Source of the DNA: an uncultured Chitinophagaceae bacterium
Lineage (GTDB): Bacteria > Bacteroidota > Bacteroidia > Chitinophagales > Chitinophagaceae
NCBI GenBank assembly: GCA_936908745.1
Contig: CAKZFX010000022.1
Location: 95,570 to 159,569, forward strand
Direction of reading: 5' to 3'
DNA: 64,000 nucleotides
This document shows positions 58,091 through 64,000 of the stretch, piece by piece. The notes under the pieces were generated by a model that saw nothing but the letters and a program-made list of their open reading frames with translations, searched no databases and was not told the origin of the DNA. The position numbers and the translations under genes were made by a program. Numbering within the stretch: the first letter of the stretch is position 1; every line of letters begins with the position of its first letter.

Positions 58091-58444
58091 ATGAAATTTC
58101 TTACAGCAGTTGTTCTGACAGCTTTGTTAGTATTTATAGCAGGCCTTTATATGCCGTGGTGGAGTTTGGCGATTGCCGCTTTCCTTGTGGCTGTATTGAT
58201 TCACCAGAAAGCAGGAAAAGCCTTCTTTGCCGGGTTTTTAGGTGTTTTTCTTTTATGGGGAGGCCTGGCTTGGTGGATAGATATGAAAAATGACGGGTAC
58301 CTTTCTAAAAAAATAGCACAGTTATTGCCTATGGGTGGCAGCGTGGTTGCTTTAATCCTTTTCACAGCGTTTATTGGTGCGCTGGTAGCTGGCTTTGCCG
58401 CAATGTCCGGCAGCTTTTTACGTTCTACGGAAAGGAAAAGCTGA
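58091..58444 (+). CDS. Small membrane protein of unknown function
   Basis: A 117-aa protein with four hydrophobic segments: residues ~4-20, 25-41, 46-64 and 82-107 (for example AVVLTALLVFIAGLYMPWWS and GSVVALILFTAFIGALVAGF). No named family is recognised. It has the size and layout of a small integral membrane protein. It lies just after a heptamer array and 57 bp upstream of the DUF5686 gene. Confidence 0.8.
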   Translation: MKFLTAVVLTALLVFIAGLYMPWWSLAIAAFLVAVLIHQKAGKAFFAGFLGVFLLWGGLAWWIDMKNDGYLSKKIAQLLPMGGSVVALILFTAFIGALVAGFAAMSGSFLRSTERKS

Positions 58445-58501
58445 CACGTTAAAAAAGTTCCTTATCTTATCACCTAAATTCATTCTGATCCACCGGAAGC
58501 T

Positions 58502-60982
58502 ATGCGTTGTATCCTTATCGTATTGATCATCATTCTTTGTCCTGTACTGTCGTCTGCGCAAAAAGTATATGGTACTATCACCGATGGTGAAGGCAATGCA
58601 GTTCCCTACGCTTCTATATTTATTAAAGGAACCACCCGCGGCACCAATGCCAACAGCGAAGGCAAGTACTTCCTCGAACTTACGCCCGGTGAATACACAC
58701 TCGTTTGCCAGCAGGTTAATTATAGTCTTGAAGAAAAAAAAGTCATCTGCGGAAAAGAAGATGTGGAGCTCAACTTTAGACTAAAGCGCCAGGAAGTGGT
58801 ATTGGAAAATGTGACCGTTAAATCCGGCGAAGATCCGGCCTATGGTATTATCCGCAACACGATTAAAAAGAGAACGGATTTTTTGAAAAAATTCGATCAG
58901 TTTCAATGCGAAGTATATACCAAAGGACAATTGCGGGTACGCAGTTATCCTAAAAAGATATTTGGTAAAAAGGTGGATTTTGAGGACGGCGATACCAGCA
59001 AACAAAAAATGCTCTATCTCTCCGAAACAGTCTCCTTGTATTCTGCCAACAAACCCGAAAAAGAAAGGGTGGAAGTGATCTCTTCCAAAGTAAGCGGCCA
59101 GAGCGATGGTTATGGATTAAGTGCGCCACAGTTCTTCCAGTTTTATGATAACAATATTTTTATTGGCCGCAACCTGAATCCACGTGGTTTTATTTCGCCT
59201 GTTTCTGAAAATGCACTGAACTATTACAAGTATAAATATGAAGGCTCTTTTTATGAAAATGGCCGTGAGATCAACAAAATTAAAGTAACGCCCAAGCGTA
59301 AATATGAACCGTTGTTCAGCGGCTATATCAATATCGTGGAAAATGAATGGAACATCCATTCCTTACAACTATTGCTGACCAAAGAGTCGCAGATGGAACT
59401 GGTGGACTCGCTGCGCATCGAACAAATTTACCGCCCGATGAACAACGGCGTATGGACCATCAGCAGTCAGGTAATGTACCCATCCATTAAAATATTTGGC
59501 TTTGATGCATACGGCAGCTTCCTGAATATTTATTCCAATTTCAATATTGACCCGCAGTTTGATAAAAAACATTTCAGCAACACAGTGCTTCGTTTCTTAG
59601 ACAGCGCCAATAAAAAAAGCAATGCGTACTGGGAAGAAGCAAGACCCGTACCGCTGATGGAAGATGAAATTTACGACTACCGCCGGAAAGACAGCCTGGA
59701 ACTGGTGCGCAAAGACCCTAAGTATTTAGATTCCTTAGATAAAATCCGCACCCGTATCAATCTTTTTGGCGCTATGTTCTTTGAGCAAACATTGGTAGCC
59801 GAAAGAAAAAGGACCGTGTTCAGTTTCCGCCCGCTGACAGAACAGTTTAGTTTTAATCCGGCAGAAGGATTAGTGATTAATACCGGGGCCACATGGACAA
59901 AGAAATTAGACAGCAGTTTGCTCGGTGCAAGAAGTATCAGTGTGGCGCCTAACCTTCGCTATGGATTTACCAATAAGCATTTCAATGCACACCTGACATT
60001 GACGTACCGTTATGGCAAAAAGAACAATTCCGCGATCGCCGTGTCGGGTGGCAAACGCATTTTCCAGTTTAACAACAACAGCCCGATAGGGCCAAGAGGA
60101 AATACGCTGTCAAGTTTATTGGGAGAAAACAACCGGATGAAAATATATGAAGCATGGTATTTCCGTGGTTCATACAATAAAGGAATAGGACATGGGTTTG
60201 GCTGGACAGCCGCCTTCCAGTACCAGGACAGGATGCCGCTGGAAAACAAAACAAATTATACATGGCGCGACCGGAAAGATGTGGAGTACACACCCAACTA
60301 TCCAAATGAATTAGTGAGTGAAAACATCAAACGTCACCAGGTACTGATGGGATTGATCGGTTTCTCATGGCAGCCGGGCACACGCTATATGCAACTGCCT
60401 GACAGGCGTATCAACCTCGGTTCAAAATATCCTGTTTTCTCGGCGCAGTATATCCGGGCTTTCGACAGGATATTGGGCAGCGATGGCGACTGGAGCAAAT
60501 GGAACTTTACCGTAAAAGATGATTTGGATCTGAAACTGTTAGGCCGTTTCAGTTACCGTATCGGTATCGGTGGTTTTCTTGACACCACCAAAGTGGAGAT
60601 TCCCGATTACCAGCATTTCAATGGGAACCTGTCCACTTTTGCAACAGAATTCCTGAACAGTTTCCAGTTGTTGCCATTATATCGTTTCAGCAACACATCC
60701 CGTTTCTATTCATTGGCGCATATTGAGCATAACCTGAATGGTTTCCTGACCAATAAAATACCGGGTATCAAAAAACTGAACATCTACCTGGTGATCGGTG
60801 CCAACGGATTTTATATTGACAAAGACAGGAATTATTATGAAGTGTTTGCGGGTATCGATAATATCTTCAAACAATTCAGGATCGACTTTGTGCATGGTTT
60901 CCTTGATGGCAAAACCTACAAAAGCGCCTTTCGTATCGGCTTCCGCCGCTTTGGCCGCCAGCGGGGCGATGACTGGCCATAA
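58502..60982 (+). CDS. DUF5686 / CarboxypepD_reg-like outer-membrane protein
   Basis: An 826-aa protein with signal peptide (MRCILIVLIIILCPVLSSAQ) and a CarboxypepD_reg-like Ig domain (YGTITDGEGNAVPYASIFIK) to about residue 105. The DUF5686 block follows: a periplasmic helical part (GIIRNTIKKRTDFLKKFDQF), then a large barrel-like region ending in GFRRFGRQRGDDWP. Such proteins are restricted to Bacteroidota and lie in the outer membrane; no activity is known. The gene may share a transcript with the small membrane protein upstream (57-bp gap). Confidence 0.92.
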   Translation: MRCILIVLIIILCPVLSSAQKVYGTITDGEGNAVPYASIFIKGTTRGTNANSEGKYFLELTPGEYTLVCQQVNYSLEEKKVICGKEDVELNFRLKRQEVVLENVTVKSGEDPAYGIIRNTIKKRTDFLKKFDQFQCEVYTKGQLRVRSYPKKIFGKKVDFEDGDTSKQKMLYLSETVSLYSANKPEKERVEVISSKVSGQSDGYGLSAPQFFQFYDNNIFIGRNLNPRGFISPVSENALNYYKYKYEGSFYENGREINKIKVTPKRKYEPLFSGYINIVENEWNIHSLQLLLTKESQMELVDSLRIEQIYRPMNNGVWTISSQVMYPSIKIFGFDAYGSFLNIYSNFNIDPQFDKKHFSNTVLRFLDSANKKSNAYWEEARPVPLMEDEIYDYRRKDSLELVRKDPKYLDSLDKIRTRINLFGAMFFEQTLVAERKRTVFSFRPLTEQFSFNPAEGLVINTGATWTKKLDSSLLGARSISVAPNLRYGFTNKHFNAHLTLTYRYGKKNNSAIAVSGGKRIFQFNNNSPIGPRGNTLSSLLGENNRMKIYEAWYFRGSYNKGIGHGFGWTAAFQYQDRMPLENKTNYTWRDRKDVEYTPNYPNELVSENIKRHQVLMGLIGFSWQPGTRYMQLPDRRINLGSKYPVFSAQYIRAFDRILGSDGDWSKWNFTVKDDLDLKLLGRFSYRIGIGGFLDTTKVEIPDYQHFNGNLSTFATEFLNSFQLLPLYRFSNTSRFYSLAHIEHNLNGFLTNKIPGIKKLNIYLVIGANGFYIDKDRNYYEVFAGIDNIFKQFRIDFVHGFLDGKTYKSAFRIGFRRFGRQRGDDWP

Positions 60983-61046
60983 TACCCTTTGCCGGGTATA
61001 AATACAGCAGCACTGTTTTCTATCTTTAGTATACAAAAGAGAACCG

Positions 61047-62636
61047 ATGAAAAAGATCCTTATCTTTTTGCTGTTGCCGCTATTTGCACAATCGCAGCCC
61101 ACCCGCCAACGGGAGTTTTTACCGGAACATCAATACAATATCAGCGAAAGCTCCGTTTCGCCGGATGGTAAAAAGATATTACTCAGCTTTAATGTTAAAG
61201 ACAGGACAACCTATGAACTGGTTGACCTGCTGACGCTGAAGTTAATTGCCACCGGTTCTTTCCCGGCTAAAGTGACTGCCTTTTCATGGAATGAAGAAAG
61301 TAGTATGGTGGCGGTTGATTTTATCGGTGTGCCATCTCAATGCTACGAAACAAAAAACGGTATGAAGTTGCTGATGACAACCAAAGACGGCGCTTCTGCT
61401 TTTTCCCGTAATACAAGTTTGACCACAAAACAGCCAACGATACTCTATGTGTTTAACGAGGATTATGTATATCGCTACAATATGACCACTAAAACGGTTG
61501 ACAGCACGGAGCAGGATGAGTTTGAATTGTTCAGCCGGGCATGGTTCAATGTATTAACAAAGAATTTTTGTGTGCTGGATGATGTGCAATACACGCTTTA
61601 TACGTATGATACCAAAGGAACACAATTGAAGAGTAAGGAACTGGATAAGATAGTACTGCAAACACAGCAGGTGGTGGACAAAAACGGGTCGTTGTACCTG
61701 TTTGGCGATGGTAAAAAGCTGAATGTGTATGATCTTTTCAAAGACAAACTGGTTTATACAACTACCGACAAACCTTATTATACAGCTACGATAACACCGG
61801 ACAGCAAGAGTATTTTACTGAAAACAAAAGAAGGTTTTGAAAAAGTAAATCTTGAAACTAAACAATCAACTACGGTTAACTACCAGGCGTATTACCAGGA
61901 AATGTATCCGGTGGCTTTTGGTAGCGAACTGGTTTGCCTGAACTCAAGGGGATTGGAGATTTTTACGTGCAAGGATTATTTGCCACAGCCAAAACCGCCA
62001 GCGGCAAATGATAAACCAGCGCCGCCGGTGGTGAATACACCGGTAACAAAAAACAGCCCGCCGGTTACAAAAGCTACGCCACCCGCAGCACCAGCCAAAT
62101 GGACATTGCCTTATACGGCTGCTGATTTTGTGATACCGATGCGCAAGGATTCGGTGTATATGTGGACACCTGACCGTTCGCTGAAGAAAGCGATTGTTTA
62201 TAAAAAAGAAGAAGATGGTATTCTGTGGACAAATGCATATAGTTACTATGACTATTTTGGTTTTTCAAAAGATCCCAAGTTCGCACAGGTCAACAGTTAT
62301 ATATTAGATATAACTGATTCAACAGCAAGGATTGCCAGCTATTCCAAATTCGGTTTGATTGAAAAACCGATGATGATCGGTGGACAAAATATGCTGCTGA
62401 AAGTGCCGCCAGCCGGCAAGCCATCCATCACATGGACCAATGAAATGTATGGTGAAAAAGCAACTTACACAGCCAAAGTCATTGACAATACCTACAAAGC
62501 TGTCAAAGCAAAATGTTTGGTCGTATCAAGAAAAGAAGTGTCAAACGGGCAATTAATCGACGAAACCTATTTTTATCAAAAAGGAGTGGGGTTGATCAAA
62601 ATAGAGTCGGAGGGGAAAATTTATATGGAACGATGA
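61047..62636 (+). CDS. Secreted beta-propeller-like protein, unknown function
   Basis: A 529-aa protein with signal peptide (MKKILIFLLLPLFAQS). Residues ~35-310 have repeated WD40/TolB-like blade patterns (ESSVSPDGKKILLSFN, TPDSKSILLKTKEGFEKVN). A proline/alanine/threonine-rich linker follows (KPPAANDKPAPPVVNTPVTK). The C-terminal ~180 residues form a separate domain (SKDPKFAQVNSYILDITDS ... ETYFYQKGVGLIKIESEGK) that resembles DUF3108-like lipocalin folds; that is a guess. It is exported, probably periplasmic or surface. A heptamer array begins 3 bp after its stop codon. Confidence 0.82.
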   Translation: MKKILIFLLLPLFAQSQPTRQREFLPEHQYNISESSVSPDGKKILLSFNVKDRTTYELVDLLTLKLIATGSFPAKVTAFSWNEESSMVAVDFIGVPSQCYETKNGMKLLMTTKDGASAFSRNTSLTTKQPTILYVFNEDYVYRYNMTTKTVDSTEQDEFELFSRAWFNVLTKNFCVLDDVQYTLYTYDTKGTQLKSKELDKIVLQTQQVVDKNGSLYLFGDGKKLNVYDLFKDKLVYTTTDKPYYTATITPDSKSILLKTKEGFEKVNLETKQSTTVNYQAYYQEMYPVAFGSELVCLNSRGLEIFTCKDYLPQPKPPAANDKPAPPVVNTPVTKNSPPVTKATPPAAPAKWTLPYTAADFVIPMRKDSVYMWTPDRSLKKAIVYKKEEDGILWTNAYSYYDYFGFSKDPKFAQVNSYILDITDSTARIASYSKFGLIEKPMMIGGQNMLLKVPPAGKPSITWTNEMYGEKATYTAKVIDNTYKAVKAKCLVVSRKEVSNGQLIDETYFYQKGVGLIKIESEGKIYMER

Positions 62637-62639
62637 ATC

Positions 62640-62836
62640 AGTCGGGAGTCTTTAGTCAAGAGTCGATAGTACCAGTCTTCAAAATTTCTGGATTCAGAAA
62701 GATGGGACTATTCATTAGTCGATAGTCTCAGTCTTTAAATCAGAAAATTTCATAAAAGAAAAGAAATCTTCAAATACGAGGAAAACTCCCGACTGACGAC
62801 TCCCGACTAAAGACTCCCGACTAAAGACTCCCGACT
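62640..62836. repeat. Heptamer arrays (locus 5): two direct blocks and one inverted block forming an 18-bp perfect inverted pair
   Basis: Direct block 62640-62680: AGTCGGG, AGTCTTT, AGTCAAG, AGTCGAT, AGTACC, AGTCTTC. Short second block 62717-62736: AGTCGAT, AGTCTC, AGTCTTT. Inverted block 62781-62836: CCCGACT, GACGACT, CCCGACT, AAAGACT, CCCGACT, AAAGACT, CCCGACT, preceded by GAAAACT. The bases AGTCGGGAGTCTTTAGTC (62640-62657) are the exact reverse complement of 62819-62836, followed by TTTTT. Confidence 0.92.
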
Positions 62837-62842
62837 TTTTCG

Positions 62843-62850
62843 TATCTTTG
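62843..62850 (+). promoter_or_regulatory. -7 box TATCTTTG for trhO
   Basis: TATCTTTG fits TAnnTTTG and starts 6 bp after the last heptamer unit. The leader would be about 70 nt. The -33 region lies inside the heptamer array. Confidence 0.6.
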
Positions 62851-62924
62851 TATTGAAATTTGGTTCAGCCTGCAACTGTCCAATTTTATAAATTTCCCGC
62901 TAAAACGGGATCAAATTTCAAGAC

Positions 62925-63947
62925 ATGGCATTACACAACCGCGTCTCCCGCAAGGAGCTGAAAGAACGTATTTTACAGGACAATACTCCCCGCACAACGA
63001 TTTCCTTTTATTCTTATTTCCCGATAGCAGAACCCGCTGTTTTTCGCAACACATTGTATAAAGACCTTGTGGCCCTGGGCGTGATGGGACGTATCTATAT
63101 GGCGCATGAAGGTATCAATGCGCAGATCAGTGTGCCAACGGAAAATGTTGAAGCCTTTAAAAATTATCTCTACGCTATCGAGCCATTAAACGGTCTGCGA
63201 CTGAACATTGCCGTGGACGATGATGGCAAAAGTTTCTATGTGCTGGACATCAAAGTCCGCAAAAACATTGTGGCCGATGGTATTGATGATGCAACTTTTG
63301 ATATGGCCAACAAAGGAAAGTATGTGAACGCTGAACAGTTTAATCAACTGACCGCCGACCCGGAAACCATCGTGATCGATATGCGCAATCATTATGAGTA
63401 TGAAGTAGGCCATTTTGAAAAAGCGATGGAAGTGCCAAGTGATACCTTTCGTGAGCAGTTGCCGATGGCGGTGGATATGATGGCGGAGAACAAGGATAAG
63501 AATATTATCATGTATTGCACCGGCGGCATCCGTTGCGAAAAAGCCAGCGCTTATATGCTCCATAAAGGGTTTAAGAATGTATTTCACCTTGAAGGTGGCA
63601 TTATTAATTATGTGAACCAGGTAAAAGAGAAGGGGCTGGACAATAAGTTTCACGGAAAGAATTTTGTGTTTGACCAGCGTCTCGGCGAACGCATCACCGA
63701 AGAGATCATTGCCCAATGCCATCAATGCGGCAAACCTGCCGACACACATGTGAATTGCGTTAACGATGCCTGTCACCTCTTGTTTATCCAGTGCGATGAA
63801 TGCAAGGCCAAACATGAAGGCTGTTGCAGCCAGGAATGCCAGGATTTTGTTCACCTGCCGGAAGAGGAACAAAAGCAGTTGCGTTCGGGTATTGACAAAG
63901 GACGGAATGTGTTTAATAAGGCGAGAAGCCGGAAGAGAGGCTTATAG
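62925..63947 (+). CDS. trhO: tRNA uridine(34) hydroxylase TrhO (YceA), rhodanese-like
   Basis: TrhO uses oxygen to hydroxylate U34 of some tRNAs, a step towards cmo5U/mcmo5U. The 340-aa protein has an N-terminal YceA-specific domain (FYSYFPIAEPAVF; GRIYMAHEGINAQISVP). A rhodanese domain follows (IVIDMRNHYEYEVGHFEKAM), with active-site Cys in MYCTGGIRCEKASAYM. The C-terminal region has several cysteine pairs (QCHQCGKPADTHVNC, IQCDECKAKHEGCCSQECQD) that probably bind zinc. The zinc-ribbon tail is normal for the longer members of the family. It is monocistronic, with promoter TATCTTTG. Confidence 0.96.
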   Translation: MALHNRVSRKELKERILQDNTPRTTISFYSYFPIAEPAVFRNTLYKDLVALGVMGRIYMAHEGINAQISVPTENVEAFKNYLYAIEPLNGLRLNIAVDDDGKSFYVLDIKVRKNIVADGIDDATFDMANKGKYVNAEQFNQLTADPETIVIDMRNHYEYEVGHFEKAMEVPSDTFREQLPMAVDMMAENKDKNIIMYCTGGIRCEKASAYMLHKGFKNVFHLEGGIINYVNQVKEKGLDNKFHGKNFVFDQRLGERITEEIIAQCHQCGKPADTHVNCVNDACHLLFIQCDECKAKHEGCCSQECQDFVHLPEEEQKQLRSGIDKGRNVFNKARSRKRGL

Positions 63948-64000
63948 TTTCTGTTCTATGTGAACCTATATGCCTATGATCCTATGTGTTGAAGTTTTTT

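Noticed and set aside
60982..61000. ATACCC-TTTGCC-GGGTAT inverted repeat after the DUF5686 gene
   Set aside because: A 6-bp stem without a T-run, too weak to call a terminator with confidence.
63186..63872. 228-codon antisense frame opposite trhO
   Set aside because: It is opposite a strongly recognised gene and its composition is that of a reverse-complement shadow.
1..64000. Insertion sequences, prophage or integrated plasmid
   Set aside because: No transposase, integrase, phage structural or replication genes are visible on either strand.

Overview
The window looks like a chromosomal segment of a Bacteroidota bacterium, most likely a member of the Chitinophagaceae. The signs are several TAnnTTTG -7 promoter boxes, almost no Shine-Dalgarno sequences, a type IX secretion C-terminal domain, and family types typical of the phylum (DUF4397, DUF4199, DUF5686 with a CarboxypepD_reg-like domain, OMP_b-brl_3 barrels, the LptE/SecG/sigma-54 activator operon). 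I see no transposase, integrase, phage structural cluster, CRISPR array or rRNA. All assignments come from reading the sequence; no search was run.

Layout. 1-2.4 kb: the end of a voltage-gated-type potassium channel and lepA. 2.4-8.5 kb (minus): a heavy-metal RND efflux operon (unknown 126-aa protein, TolC-like, periplasmic adaptor, CzcA/CusA-like pump). 8.6-11 kb: an FkbM methyltransferase and a GT39-like membrane glycosyltransferase. 11-19 kb (minus): an unknown secreted protein; a three-gene set covering the four activities for making a nucleotide-activated D,D-heptose; two glycosyltransferases, a DUF4199 protein and a dihydroorotase-like protein that has lost its catalytic residues; then tRNA-Pro(GGG) on the plus strand. 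19-26 kb: unknown secreted proteins, an orphan NarL-type response regulator, a DUF4397 lipoprotein and a two-gene surface-protein cassette (C1q-like and T9SS cargo) lying between imperfect 100-bp direct repeats. 26-39 kb: AsmA, a TrmH-type methyltransferase, thioredoxin-like proteins, YihY, MltG, and a miaB/sigma-54 activator/lptE/TPR/secG operon. 39-49 kb: an outer-membrane barrel, small unknown proteins, two separated halves of a heterodisulfide-reductase-like Fe-S module, an ATP-grasp protein, LysE and a phosphoribosyltransferase. 49-64 kb: DUF2279, phosphosugar mutase, Pcm, a broken four-helix-bundle gene, M48 protease with LemA, a penicillin acylase, DUF5686, and the tRNA hydroxylase TrhO.

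The genes share an envelope theme: heptose and glycan synthesis, LPS transport (LptE), Sec export, peptidoglycan glycan termination (MltG), AsmA and metal efflux.

The most unusual signal is not a gene. At least five intergenic sites carry 7-bp periodic arrays built on AGTCnnn. They start at, just after or just inside the stop codon of a gene and read AGTC on that gene's sense strand. One array supplies the stop codon of the penicillin acylase gene, two form a perfect 18-bp inverted pair, and two bracket a four-helix-bundle (S23/IVP-like) gene killed by one in-frame TAA. A second heptamer family (TTCGTAn) runs into the start codon of the LysE gene, and a CTCTGTG-type family fills other gaps.
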